From: Urophycis tenuis
Lineage: Eukaryota > Chordata > Actinopteri > Gadiformes > Phycidae
NCBI GenBank assembly: GCA_036785325.1
Contig: JAXIVH010000097.1
Span: forward strand, 23,501-87,500
Length of the DNA: 64,000 nucleotides
Reading direction: 5' to 3'
Below the pieces are notes generated by a model, which saw only the letters and a program-made list of their open reading frames with translations, was not told where the DNA came from and ran no database searches. This document shows positions 1 to 12,466 of this stretch, in pieces; positions within the stretch are counted from its first letter, which is position 1; every line of letters starts with the position of its first letter. Position numbers and translations under genes: made by a program.

Positions 1-505
1 GATCATCTGACGTTAGCTGCGTAAATATGGTGCGAGTGAACCAATCACAAGACTCCGCTGATATTTGAATTTGGGATGTTTTGATAACGATAACAATACA
101 GCCTCTCTTGTTTACAAAAAGCCCCTTTAAGGAATGGCTGGAAAGCGAACAGATTCCCAAATAAGGGAGGTTCTCTCAGTCCGCAGTATTTAAGACAGCT
201 GGTGTCCATAGCTGCTGCATTACCACCATCTGCTGGTCGGGTCCCTTGTCCCATCTATTCCAGCCTTTCTGTGCCATGTGTGAAAGGGTGCAAAACGGAA
301 ATGTTCCTGAGCATAGCTGCATGTATGAATAGGGAAGTCGACGCTGGCGATACTGGAGAGGTGTTCCAGTAATTAGCCAGAGGCTTTAGGTGAAGTGGCT
401 GATTTTGTGCCGCACTGGTGTGAATGGACTTCTAGCAGGGGAGTCTGGAGGCACTGTTATGAAGTACTGACTGAAATGTTACATCTCCAAGGACGGCGCC
501 CTCAC

Positions 506-666
506 CAGTGCCTCGTTGGCCAGTCGTGCTTCATCTTGGAGCTGAAAGAGTCTCCTCTCCATCTCCTCTTTGGCCCGCTCTGCTTCCTCCCTCATCTGCT
601 TCTCCCGGGCCAGGATCTGCCGCTCCACCTGGAGAGAGAGAGAGAGAGAGAGGAGAGATGGGAGAG

Positions 667-711
<45 letters not shown>

Positions 712-733
712 GAGAGAGGGAGAGAGAGGAGAG

Positions 734-770
<37 letters not shown>

Positions 771-771
771 A

Positions 772-834
<63 letters not shown>

Positions 835-845
835 GAGAGAGAGAT

Positions 846-879
<34 letters not shown>

Positions 880-3800
880 GAGGAGAGAGAGAGAGAGAGA
901 GAGAGGGTTAACACCACATTCAATGATGACGAAATGGACAAACCATCCATTGTTACTGTCAAACTACTTTGATCTGTCCCCGTATGACCAACACATTGTA
1001 TATGGTAGAGTGTCTCCCACAGAGCTTTAATGGACTGGGAGGGGGATATTCAGGTTTGGTTCTGGGAATGTCGATTGCTGGTTTTTGTGGACTCGGTCAC
1101 AGTTCTGGATATTAATGTATTGCATTATTGGCTTTTCATAAAGTTAACAGAAAAAGAGCCATAGGCCTTAAAATTTGTTGGACATTTCAATAGTTGCGTT
1201 TTGACAGTATGTTTTAATCTCACATGCAATAACCTATTTTTTGAATATAATAGAATGATGTGCTTTTGGACGAACCATCCATTGTTACTGTCAAACTACT
1301 TTGATCTGTCCCCCGTATGACCAACACATTGTATATGGTAGAGTGTCGCAACAGTTACACACAACTCCAGTTGAACACTTTAGTACATTGCACTATGAAA
1401 CATTGTCAGATTCCAAACACGTATTGAACAGGGTAAGGGTTAGCATACACACACACAATTATTCATGTTATCGTATATCACAAAGAGCTACAGTCATAAA
1501 TTAGAGGATTGTAGTGTGACAGCCAATGGTGGTGGCTTAGCCTTGTGAGACGATCCAGATAGTATCGTCTGGCCTCGTCTGACTGATATTCGTCTGAATA
1601 TCAGTCTGGCCTCGGCTGGCCATGACCTTCAGTTGTTAAAGAAAACTGCAGCCAATGAGAGTGTCGCTCAAATGACGAACACGGTTGAAAGTAAAGCCAA
1701 AGCATTCTAATCTGAGAAAAGCCTTCCAATGCAGATTTCGGTCAATCTTTTAACATTGTTGGTCAGTCTTATTCTGGATCAGAACAGGCTGCTCTGTACA
1801 TCTAAATTTTCCTCGGCCCCGCCATTAGGTTTCTATTTGGGCAAACTGTGGCCCTCCTGGTTCGTCAAGCACTGAAGCTCCCTTCCGGAGCGCGGGTCGG
1901 CCCTGTCATTGTTGGAACAGGCTTTCCGCGGGATGGAGGCCACGCTAATGTGCAGAGGGAAACGAGATCGGATGGTCTCCCTCAGGCTACTGGTGGTGGA
2001 TGAGGCTGAGGCTTGGAAAAGCTGACCTTCTTGCGCGCCTTCTCTTCTTTGGCTTGAGCCTTCATCTGCTGCACTTCGATCGAGTCAACCTTCCTCCTCC
2101 TCATGAACAGATCATGGTTGCCGATGCACAGCTGCAAGATCTGGAAGAGACCCGGGCAAGAGCAGTCAACCATTACATGATCCACCCTGTCAAATAAGGC
2201 TGTTGGTGAGACTGCTGATCAATGAAACTCACAAGTTTGTTGACACGCAGCTGGGACGAGTAAAACTTGAAAACCTCTTTCTTCTTGTCCAGGGGTTTAA
2301 TCGTGAACTGGATTGTGGGAAACAAATTACAGAACAGTTTACGGTGAACATAGAACTCACTTTTTTCACTTGTCACATACTCCATAAGTTTCCGCTGCCT
2401 AATCACTCTCTTCAAGGTGAGTGGTATGGGAGTGAGGCTGATCAATAGAACAAGACCATTCTATTCATCACCTGCGAGTTTGATATTTCCATTGAAATAT
2501 TGAGAGATCGCAAATTTTCCCCCACATGATTTATATTGTATTCATTCCAGGTTATTGTGCATTTTAAAAACACAGAAACCTAAAATAATTAATAATTGTT
2601 TATTTAAATATATATCTAGGGAGATTTTAAATCATTTCCACCAGGGAGGGCACTGCCCTAGTGTCCTCTATTTGACAGGCGCCACTGGTCCAGATCATCC
2701 AACATAAGGTTGCACTGTCAGCAGAATCTGTGGAATAGCACACAGCCCTCATGCTGCCTGTACCTCCTTCTCGCTGTAGGAGATGTTGCGGATGTCGCTC
2801 CAGGGGAAGGACTTGTTGGGGTTGAGCTTGCTGTTGGGGCTGTAGATGTGAAGGCCCTGGGCGTCTACACCCAGTAGCAGGTCAGTGTCTCTCTTGTTTT
2901 GCTGTCACGGATCATTTGGACAAAACAGGAAGCAAGTTATCAACACGTGCACTCATCGGCTGTGTGTCTGTGGTCAGTGGGGTCAAGGAGATCACACATA
3001 CAATGGACGCTGCAAGTACTGCAAAGGTGTTTCTGTTGCTCTACCCACTTCCCTCAAATAACAATAAGCTCGCTTGCCTAAACTGACAAAAACTAAACTA
3101 AACTGAAAAAATTCACCTTAATGGCTTAACAACATATTTTGTGCAATTGCCGATGTGTTTACCAAATTGAGTCACATCAATTTGTTTAGTTAGAATGCTT
3201 TTTATTGTTAATTAACATTGCTGATATTCTGCAGCTGATGTGGGTTGGATAGGCCGTTTGCTGTGGACTGTAGGTCTATAAAAACCAGGGGCCTCATTTA
3301 TCAACCGTGCGTACGCACAGATTTGTGCTTACGCAGTGCAGTGCGTACGAACATTCCCACGCAACTTGTACTTGTGCGTAGGAACGTGCGTAAATGTAAG
3401 CACAACTCTGACCATGTGTACGCACAAAACCTAGTGGTAGAATAGTGAAACTACTAAGAGAACCCGTTAAGAGTCGCAGTGTTCAGCAAACACAAACGTC
3501 ACACATGTCCCCTGTATCCTCTAATTAATAACAATTCTCATTTAGTAAGTTAGCAGACATTTTTGGATAATTGGTATGACAAGTTATAAAAGACAGCTGG
3601 GACAGGACAACCTAAAAAAGACAACTTGAAATAAGGACGATGGCTGTGACGGAGTTCCGTCACCACAGTTGACCATGCGCTCTGGCTGCCATGCCAAAGG
3701 GCCTAGCTCTTTGGTGTTTCAGTCAAGTTGCTGGTTTGGTGCCCCGGAGACCCGAGTTCGAGACCGGGTGGGGGGACTGCCTTGTCCCTTCGCTACATGG

Positions 3801-6800
3801 CGCATCTTGCACTTTTGGAAAATTTAGAGAACCGTGCGCTCCGCAGGGAGCGCGTTTTCAAAGAGCGTGTGGATTTGCTCAGTCAGAGCACAGAGCGGCT
3901 TCTCAGTAGGTATAGATTCCCAAAAAATATACTTGTGGATTTATGCCGGGATTTCCAACATACTATATTGAAGCGAGAGACCAAACGAAGCAAAGACATC
4001 CCAGTGTACATCTAGCTCCTGTCCACACTGGGATTTTTGGCCACCGGGACATTTCAACATGCGGCATTTCACAGCCGACACTGAGTAGAATCATGCCAGC
4101 AGTGTTGGATGCGATCATTTCTCTAGCCCCACTTTACATTCAGTTCCCGTTAATTCCACGCCATCGCTGGATTCGCAAATATAATTGGAGCCATATAGAT
4201 TGCACACACATCACAATAAAAGCACCATCACACAATTAATTCAGTTACGTTAACAGGAAAGGACTTCATTTAATAAATACACAAATAATCTAATGCCAAT
4301 ATGTCTCTGGAGGAACGCATGATTCGTTCACCCTGCAGGTGGGTGCGCAGCTGCAAGCAGGAGCTATTGAGGATGGCTGGCATTGACGTATTATTAAAGG
4401 GATTGCCGCTACCATATATGGTCAATTGGAGGCGTTTCTGAATGCAAATGACTCTAACCGTGCACGAGCATGGTAGTTGAGAACAGGTGGGATTTATAAT
4501 CACGGATTATTTACTGGTGTGTGTACGACCCGTGTACGCACGTTTGATGAATGCAGATTTTTTTGTACTTACGCGCAAATTTCTTGTACTTACGCTAAAT
4601 TTCATGCGTACGAACGAAATTAGAACTTTTCCTACGCACGGTTGATAAATGAGGCCCCTGGACTTACAGTAATGGAGAAGTAGCTGATGCCATACATCTC
4701 GAGGTCCTGGGCAATCTTCAGGTAGTCCATCTCAGCTTCATCTCTGCAGGGGGCAAACCAAAACAATAAACTCACAATGAGAAAGCTTTAATAATGACCT
4801 TTAATACTTGGAAATCATAAGAACCATTAGAACAAAAACACCTGTCTCAGAAGAGGCCTTTGTACCTCGGCACGACAGGAAGCCTGATCGGTGAGAGTAC
4901 AGCCAAGACAACAAGTCTGTTACCTTATAAATATATCAATATCATATTTTTAATACATAGATATATGCATTTTCATGTTATTTTTGACCATTTGATAAAT
5001 AACAATGTCAATTATATTTATTTATGAGTTAATGAACCCCCATTACTAAAATTGCTAAAAAGCATAAAAATGTCATTAAGACACTGCTGGACCAGTCAAA
5101 TGCAGAGGTCACATCCTGTATTCATCTACTTATTTATATAGCCCAGTATTCACCTGTGATACCTCCCCATTGGTTAGGGTGTTAGTATGTAAAACGTAAT
5201 GGTCCTTGAAGCTTTTTCATAAGACTAAAATGTTAAACTGTAATGTTAATGTAAAACTGAAATGAATCTCCCATCTCCCCTCTGTTCCTCAGCTCGGCAT
5301 CTTTCACCTGTTGTCGCTCCATGTAGTTTATGCAGCTATGCATGTTTCTACAGCAGAGTTTTCTGCATTTGCTTGGTTGGTAGGTTTTTATATTTCCTGA
5401 GTCAATGTTGTTGTCTGCCTCGCAAACTCTTCTTTTTGTACGGGATGGCCTGGTCCACTGAATGATGAAAACGGTCTGTGTGTGTGTGTATATGGGTATG
5501 ATATAGTCCTGTGTCAACCTTAAGTCACCCAATAGTCAGTATGTGCTTCATCCGCATTGCACCCAAAATCAATTCATTCAAAGATTATTGTATTTGATGT
5601 CGGATGGGATTTTGCTTTGGCAGACAGTGAAAACATTTTGTGGCAACCAGATATTTTTTCAATGTCGGAAAAACCCTGTACATACACAACTGCCCACGCA
5701 CTAGAAGAAACAAAGCTAGACAGGTTCCATGTCTTTAGGACATGATGTAGAGGAGTCATGTCTACGCCTGGTGCAAGCATCTAGGCTCTCACCATCTGTG
5801 CCCTGGGATGAGCAGGAATGAATGGTGTAGTACCTGGCTATACCTCGGTGCTCTGCATACCATGCAGTGATCTTCTCCTCCCACATCTCCGGTGTCATCT
5901 GGTACTGCATCAGAACCTGGGGCAGGCAAGACAGGTCTGAGAGGGCAGGCCTCATGCCCCACCCTAACCCAACAGACAGACACAGACACAGACACACACA
6001 CTTACCCTTTTAGGCAAAAGCTCATCTTGGGCTAAGAACCCAGGCTTGTGGAAGTTTGGGTCATAGTCCCCATACTGTGTGAAATAGAGTTGTAAAAAGA
6101 GACAGAAAGACGAAAAGGAGAGGTATAGGAAAAGGTAACAGACAGCACAACAACAGATTTAAACTTGCGATGTACAACTTGAACGCCTCATTGACAGGAG
6201 CGTTTTCACGAGGGAAGCTCTGATCAGCAGGAGCTCGTCACCTTGGCTTGTACAGCATACGATGCTAGCAGAACAGAGGCTTCAGGAGAGCAGAAGATTT
6301 CTTCATCCAAAATCTGCTTCTTCACCTATCGCACAATGAGGTCACACAATGAACAAGGGAAGAACCCAAACACCTCAACGTTGCACTTCTAACTGCAGTC
6401 TCGCCTCTATGCTAACCGTTCCACTAATGCACAATGACCAGAAAATGTGAGTGCCTTACCCTGGGGTAAGTGTCTACATAATATGACAATTTTTTATGTT
6501 TATCTGGAAAGTAAACAAAGGATATTGAAGCGCAAATGATAACAAAAGGTAAATGGGTTCCAGTCTGAATAAAGGGCTTAATGCTCACTTAAAAGGTATG
6601 CAGAGAAAAGGCTGAAGGGAATCATTTGTCCTCAGCTTAGCTAGAGACCAAACACCCCATGTAAATAAATAGAGCACCATGAAGTCTTCCATTTTGTCAA
6701 ATAATTTTGATTAATTTTGATTAAAATAATGTAAGAACTGTAATTACAATAAGTTCACCTCCGTGTGGGCAGGGTAAACCGACCTGAATGCAGAGCTAAA

Positions 6801-9800
6801 TAACGTTCCCATAATGTTCCCATAGTGGTGTTTTAAAGCGAGCAGAAACAGCCACCTCCTCACCTGAAGGAAGAAGAGGTGTTGGGTAATTTCCTGGACC
6901 AATTCCTCCTCTACTTTCTCTGGGAAGAACTTTGCCAGGAAATGAAATGTTATGGGCGAGTCCTTTGGGACTTCCTGATCCAAGACCTGCGTTATCAAAG
7001 AAAAAAAAAAAGAGCACACAGCAGTGAGAGCCACGCCACACAGGCTGAACGTCCCAGTGCCTCACTTCCCCGTCCAGCTCCACGGACGTCCTGTCCCCGT
7101 GTCCCCGGTGGTGCGGCCCGTGGCAGACAACAGCGTCGGTTGGGGGCCGTCGGGAGCCAACCTTGTACTCTGCTGTGCCGATTGCTTGAGTCTGGTTCCA
7201 CAACCTCAAAGACGCACAGTGAAGTGCCGCACTGCCCAAGTTAACGCCGCTATTCATGTCCTAGTGAAATTGGACGTTCCAATGAAACTGAACTCCAAAG
7301 CAGTGTAAACAGTGTTGTATTGATGAGGTTTTTTTTTTTTCTGGGTAAAGACAGGATAGGGAGAAAGTGAATAGTGGCGTTGAATCGTTTCGTAGTTTGC
7401 TTCCTGCCCTCTAGCATTGATCGGAAATCAATGCATGCGGCTTTTATAAAAAGATATATTGAAGCTGAATGAAAAAAAAAGAAGAAAATCTCCCATCTCC
7501 TTCCAGTCTTTAACCAAGAGATCTGGGCTCACCCGTTTCTCAGGTTTCAGCCAGGCGTACGTGTCCTTCACGGTGTACCGCAGGCCGAAGAACCAGGTCT
7601 CCCTCAGACCCACGGTCCGGCACACCAGATCAAACAGGTCTTTTCCCTTCCACTTGACCTGCAGTCCAGAGATAGAGGGAGTCAGTCAAGGGAGATGGCC
7701 AGCAAAAACCCTCCATTTGAGTCTTTGCGTGGAGGAGGTGAACTGACATGCTCGTATTAAACTATACAAAGTGTTGGGTTAACTTGGAGATGACAGAAAC
7801 TAATCTTCTGGAGCCACTCGACTGGGGCGTCAGAGAGAGGGCTAAGCTTCTCGGTCACTCGCAGAATAACATCACGGTGTGTGTGGGTGTGCAGATGTGT
7901 GGGGCTCGTTTGCGAAAAAGGGACATTCATTCCAATACATTTTTCTGTGGCTTTTTAGCCTGCAAATAAAGAGTTTAACAGATCACTCGGGTATATTTGT
8001 CATTGTCACCATGGACACTGTAGCCTACAGGTTGTAGGACATGGAGGAGTTAACAGCCTTTTACATTTCTCCCACACAGTCCTCTTATTGCATCCATAGT
8101 GGTAAACTGCATTCATATAGCTATAATTATCACTGTTATACGTATTGATCATTCATCTCAATAGCAGTCTGCACTACAAGCCAATGTTTACTTGCGCTGT
8201 GGCACATGAATATGGTTTGCTTTTGATGGCAGTGTGCAGTTGTATCGCTATAGTTTCATTTACGATACAAACTTTCTCTGACAGATTGAGAGCTACTTTT
8301 ATCAAAGCATGAAACTACCTAAAAAAAAAAAAAGTCCAAAACATGGATGAATTAAAGAAATGCACCCCCACCTCTATTCCCCTGAAAGGAGTGATGTCAC
8401 ACAGACCAAGGGGCCGACAGTGCAGTTATAAAGTCTGGGTTTCAAGACTCACTTCTTCAGAGTTCACCTGAACCCTGCAAAACATCCATCCTCTATCTAC
8501 ACCACGCCCTCATGCTCTTACATGTTGGATGTCTTGGCACTTTACAATCGCTCCTTGTAACTTGGCACTTAGTCAGAGATGTTGTATACTAGAAATGGTT
8601 AACCTAGCAGTTGAAATGCTTGAAACTTCTGGTGAGTTTCTTAAGGCTGGTTTATGCTTCCGCGTAGGACGTGCGTCGTGATCACGCAATGGCCACGCCG
8701 TTGCTCGGACGCCGTTGCTCGGACGCCGTCATGAGCCCGTGATACTTCAACGGAGGGATTGCGTGGGGTTTACGTCTCGAAATGCAATTCGTTGCCACAC
8801 CGGTAGAGGGACCAGAATGACCATTCTGGTCATTACATACGGATTACTAGTTAAAAAAAGTTTACCGAAATGAAATGAAGGCATATCTATATACAAACAT
8901 ATACATATAAACTTTTGCCTTCATTTCTGTAAACTTTTTTTTAACTCGCTAGTAATCCGCAATGACCAGAATGGTCATTACATACGGATATATATATATA
9001 TGTATATATATATATATGTACAACATATATATATATGTTGTCGCCAATCAGTCGAAGCATTTATCAAGGCTGTGTTTACACCGTGGCGGTGTTTACGAGT
9101 GGAAACCGGAAAAGCGATCTCCAGCAAATGTAGTTCGCGGACCAATCACAGCCAAAGCCAACGCGTTGGGTCGGCGTCGCCTCGACGCGCGTCTAGGATT
9201 TTGGGAGGTGCACGTCGAGGACGTAAAGGGTCCGCAAAGGGTCCGCAAAGGGTCCGCCGTCCCAACGTGTCGCGTCGACGCGGAAGTCTAAACGAAGCAT
9301 AACCCAGCCTTTACTCTGTATTAAGAGCAATTAAATGTTTCACATTCTTCTGAAAAATGTACTTATTGTAAGTCGCTTTGGATAAAAGCGTCTGCTAAAG
9401 CCTCGTCTTTTTTCTTGACGTTATCATTCTGGAAACCGCTCTCACTCATCTTCCACTAGAGCAGCAGGGCAGGCTGTTAGGGTCATGTGAGGCAGAAGCT
9501 GTTAGCAGGGAAGTGTAGGACCGCTCTGTCCTGCATGAACCTAAAAAAAAACTAAACATGGGAAGCATGAAGCCTGTTCCCCAGAGATGCATGCTGATGA
9601 TTTCATCCTATAACCAAAACCAATACCACACGGCTATGTCTCTGGTTAAGTGTAGCCTACCTGTATCGAGAGTTGGTGCAATTTTAAGGTGAATTATATT
9701 AAAAGTTAGGACAAGCACTCATTGTCTCAGTGACTGTACAACATTGGCACATTTTTAGGTTGATTGTCACTGATCACGTGTTCAGGGCGCAGACTGGCCA

Positions 9801-11065
9801 ATAATGATTGGAGACAGGCGAGCAGTGCACCACTCATCAAAAGACATTAAAGGTGTAATGTGTAGAACTGGACTAGACTGGACTAAAAGTACAGTCTGTT
9901 CAGCCTCCTGCCTTCCGGTAGAAGGTATAGAAGCCTCCGTGGCCGCACCGCCAGAATCACCAAAAGTTTCATACGCCAAGCTGTCAGGAAGCTGAAATCC
10001 CCCCCCCCCCCCCCCCCGGACTCTGGACTCTGGCATATTTATTTCTATTGTCTTTTTATCTTATCTGTTTGAAAATTGTAGGTTTACTTTTAGTATTAGG
10101 AATGTCTTGTCTTGTCTGTTTCATTGTGGGAGAGTGAGAAACGTCCTCTCGATTCCTTTGTATGTCTTGTCATGTGAAGGAATTGACATTAAAGCTACTT
10201 TGACTTTGACTAGATGGCACTTGGCAGAAATGGAATATAACTAAGCAAGTAGGTATGTTTTAATTGGTGTATAATCACGTGAAAATATGAATCTTGTTTT
10301 CATTGCCTTAGAATGAGGCCTTCAATGCTACATAGGCAGCGACCCGCTCAGTGTGCAATGCTGCCACACTTCTACAGTAGAACGGACCAATGGTTCTGCA
10401 GAATGTGTTCAACAACCCTCTCTCAGAGAAGTCAGTGACAATGGAGTTTCACTTTTCTCCAAGGGTAAAATAGTGGAGCAAAGGGCAGTTTACGGGGCTG
10501 GGGGATTAGGATTGGGGGTGCCTTCTCTATTGCTTACATGTTTTGGGGACGTTTTTTTTCTTCAGGTTGTTTTCCTCTTCACTAACTACAAGCTGGCCAT
10601 CGCGCTTGGTATTCAACACAAACATGTTGCGAAGCAACTGCACACTGTGATGTTAACAAAAGCAAACAATATTCATCTTCTGCAGAAAAAGCAAACACTG
10701 GCTTGTAGCACAGACTGCCATTGAGATGAATGATACAATACATATAACAGATGGCGATAACTATAGGTCCATGCATATAGTTTACCACTATTGATGCAAT
10801 GAGGACTGTGTGTTGAGAAACTGTGTGTTTAACAGCTCAAAGGCTAGAACCGTAAAAAAATTGACATTGGTGTGCAGCCTCCCAAAAAGGTGCCAACTAC
10901 GCCGATGGTATGGACTAAATTGAAAAATTGAGAAGAAAGTAGAAAGAAGTCACTATATTGAATGTGAATCAGTACCTCGCAGCTGAACTCCATTTCAGCA
11001 TCCATGGTGATGACTTTGACTTTGAAGGTCTTTGGCTGTTTTTTCTTTAAGCCCAGTATCGACAT
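506..11065 (-). CDS. nf2: Merlin (neurofibromin 2), coding exons 1-11, 3' part off the left edge
   Basis: Merlin links cortical actin and membrane receptors and acts upstream of Hippo signalling. Coding exons, all GT-AG: 10976-11065, 7533-7658, 6864-6986, 6242-6325, 6006-6074, 5834-5916, 4668-4743, 2764-2901, 2233-2307, 2027-2140 and 506-628. Exons 2-7 and 9-11 have the lengths I recall for human NF2 (126, 123, 84, 69, 83, 76, 75, 114, 123); exon 8 has one extra codon. The peptide starts MSILGLKKKQPKTF, then reads through the FERM F1 lobe (GLRETWFFGL), F2 (EEELVQEITQHLFFLQ; MTPEMWEEKITAWYAEHRG), F3 (LLLGVDAQGLHIYSPNSKL; LQLCIGNHDLFMRRRK) and the start of the coiled coil (AREKQMREEAERAKEEMERR). 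The start at 11065 has A at -3; the N terminus is about eight residues shorter than human. Fish carry nf2a and nf2b, and I cannot say which this is. The C-terminal exons are outside the window. Confidence 0.95.
632..906. repeat. (GA)n microsatellite, about 275 bp
   Basis: Nearly pure GA dinucleotide run with occasional GGAG and GATG interruptions. It directly abuts the acceptor of nf2 exon 11 (exon edge at 628), so in the gene's sense it is a CT tract ending the intron. All long open frames across it are repeat artefacts. Confidence 0.97.
935..1347. repeat. Direct duplication of about 80 bp in nf2 intron 10
   Basis: Positions 935-1014 and 1267-1347 are almost identical, with one substitution and one inserted C. 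Both include TACTGTCAAACTACTTTGAT and GACCAACACATTGTATATGG. They are separated by 252 bp of unrelated AT-rich sequence, and no transposon ends are evident in the spacer. Confidence 0.9.
3285..4661 (+). mobile_element. PIF-Harbinger DNA transposon, internally decayed
   Basis: Terminal inverted repeats pair 3285-3314 with 4632-4661; the core of each is GGGGCCTCATTTATCAACCG. The 1.38-kb element lies wholly in nf2 intron 7. It contains remnants of a HARBI1-like transposase on the plus strand. A three-base target duplication could not be fixed unambiguously. The right end is six bases from the splice donor of nf2 exon 7. Confidence 0.85.
3797..4240 (+). pseudogene. HARBI1-like transposase remnant
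   Basis: The frame from ATG 3797 reads an N-terminal Harbinger region (NRALRRERVFKERVDLLS, then LSRYRFPKNILVDLCRDFQ) and stops at 4013-4015. A second frame over 4060-4240 carries the helix-turn-helix segment CGISQPTLSRIMPAVLDAII and then IDCTHITIKAPS, which matches the region of the first catalytic Asp of Harbinger nucleases. The remaining DDE residues are absent, so the enzyme is dead. The family assignment rests on these recognisable motifs only. Confidence 0.75.
4930..5224. repeat. Dispersed repeat, copy 1
   Basis: AT-rich repeat resembling 12770-12999, at my estimate about 70 percent identical in blocks. Both copies end in the same words, TCCTTGAAGCTTTTTCATAA. No coding content is visible. 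Family unknown and outer limits approximate. Confidence 0.5.
8447..9402 (+). mobile_element. LINE 3' end, interrupted by a Harbinger-type MITE
   Basis: The sequence before 8641 and after 9313 matches the LINE 3' end at 49900-50312 piece by piece. It starts in the last codons of a reverse-transcriptase ORF (TTCAGAGTTCACCTGAACCC), runs through the 3' UTR and ends in the terminal module AAGTCGCTTTGGATAAAAGC. The 667-bp insert at 8644-9310 is listed separately. Confidence 0.75.
8644..9310. mobile_element. Non-autonomous Harbinger-type element with TTA target duplication
   Basis: Ends AGGCTGGTTTATGCTTC and GAAGCATAACCCAGCCT are imperfect inverted repeats flanked by TTA at 8641-8643 and 9311-9313. 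A three-base TWA duplication is typical of PIF-Harbinger. It encodes nothing recognisable. Inside it, 8825-8882 and 8917-8974 form a further inverted repeat with a short loop. Confidence 0.8.
10000..10018. repeat. Poly-C tract
   Basis: Homopolymer run of C ending in CGGACTCTGG. Its length is unlikely to be reliable. It lies in nf2 intron 1. Confidence 0.9.
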
Positions 11066-12415
11066 CTTGGCGGTCTGGGGTTGGAAGGGACACCAGTAAT
11101 CGAACCAAACACACACTGTAAAATAAGAAAGAGACAGACTTTATTCACTTAATTAGAAAATCTGTCGTGTACATCGCTGTGAGGCATATTGCCAACATTA
11201 CGAGTACCAGGTTCCAAATATATATATCACTGTTGGTAGTACTAGACCAGACACAAGTGTTGGGCTACAAATGTCACGAGGACAAGAACATTTTTTCACA
11301 GTAAACATAACTTACTAATTACATGCGATGCGTTTTAAAGATTACATGTATACATTGGCATGCGTGGGATTAGGTAAGGCTTCCATCCCATTAAACTGTG
11401 CATAACATTGACTATAACGATACTTCACCTTTGCAATGAGCAAATTACGACCAAGTCCTCTGCAAATAAATAGTTCCTGTAGATATATAGTGGACACGAT
11501 GGGACTAGTAGAAGTGTGTGGGGAAAGCTTGCTAGCTAGCGTTAGCTTTCCAGTTATGCCACGAAAACAGACCAAAATAAATAATATAAAAAGTTGCAGT
11601 CTTGACAAATCGCCATAATTGCGCCACGCCAACAAAGTCTTCGACAGTTATCTGACTTAATTCCGTGTTATTCGAAGCGATGAAGAGGATAATTACTACA
11701 ACAGGACTAACTAAGCTAAAGTTAGCTTAGCTGTTTTGTTTGGTTTTGGGGACTTCCAGGAGATTGGTATGACTGACTCTACAGGTGGGAAACAGAATTG
11801 CATCTCTGCTAAATGCGCATGTGCACCAGTGACAACCCGTTGTCCCGCCGAAGCCACTGCCGGCGTGTCACATTTCAATAGATTTTTTCTTAAGTGATAT
11901 TCAAACACCGCGACCAACCTATATGCTTACACTTATGATTGTGATTTTTGACAAATTATCGAGTGTGGTGCTTGTACTTAAAGTGTAATGTAGTCTCCAT
12001 TCCACAGAAGTCAATAAAAGTTAACATGGACAAAGCAAAGGTTGTGGAAGGAGGTCAGATATTAGTAGAATTATTTGGCTTTAGATTGGTGTGTCTATGT
12101 TGAATATTTATAAAATAACTGATCTTAACGTATCTTATCTGAGTAACAGTGGGGAAATGTCTTAAATGACTTTGTTGACAATCTTATAAGACATAAACCA
12201 TACCACGTTGACCATAAAAACGGTTTTGGACTTACCCCTTCAATTAACCTGAGCTACTGCCCCTCACAGTGTCTGTGCAGAGCGCTGTTAAAAAGGCGAA
12301 ATAATACAACATGATGATAAGTGACATGTTGCGTTGCTGTTTTGGTTGGTTTTGGGAACTTCCGAGAGTTTTTGCCTTGACCAACTCAACTCAGGGATCA
12401 TTAAAGTATGTCTGT

Positions 12416-12416
12416 A

Positions 12417-12465
<49 letters not shown>

Positions 12466-12466
12466 G
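12416..12466. repeat. (TGTC)n microsatellite
   Basis: Twelve or so tetranucleotide units. The open frames across it read as Ser-Val-Cys-Leu repeats and are artefacts. Confidence 0.95.

Noticed and set aside
395..972. Several long open frames of Arg-Glu repeats on the plus strand and Ser-Leu repeats on the minus strand
   Set aside because: They are readings of the (GA)n microsatellite and overlap nf2 exon 11 in the wrong frame.
3690..3790. tRNA-like segment with a B-box word (GAGTTCGAGACCGGGTGG)
   Set aside because: No complete cloverleaf could be drawn; probably a SINE relic inside the Harbinger. A similar word near 55340 was rejected too.
3797..4240. A domesticated HARBI1-like gene
   Set aside because: The frame is broken, the DDE core is missing, and it sits between transposon terminal repeats within an intron.
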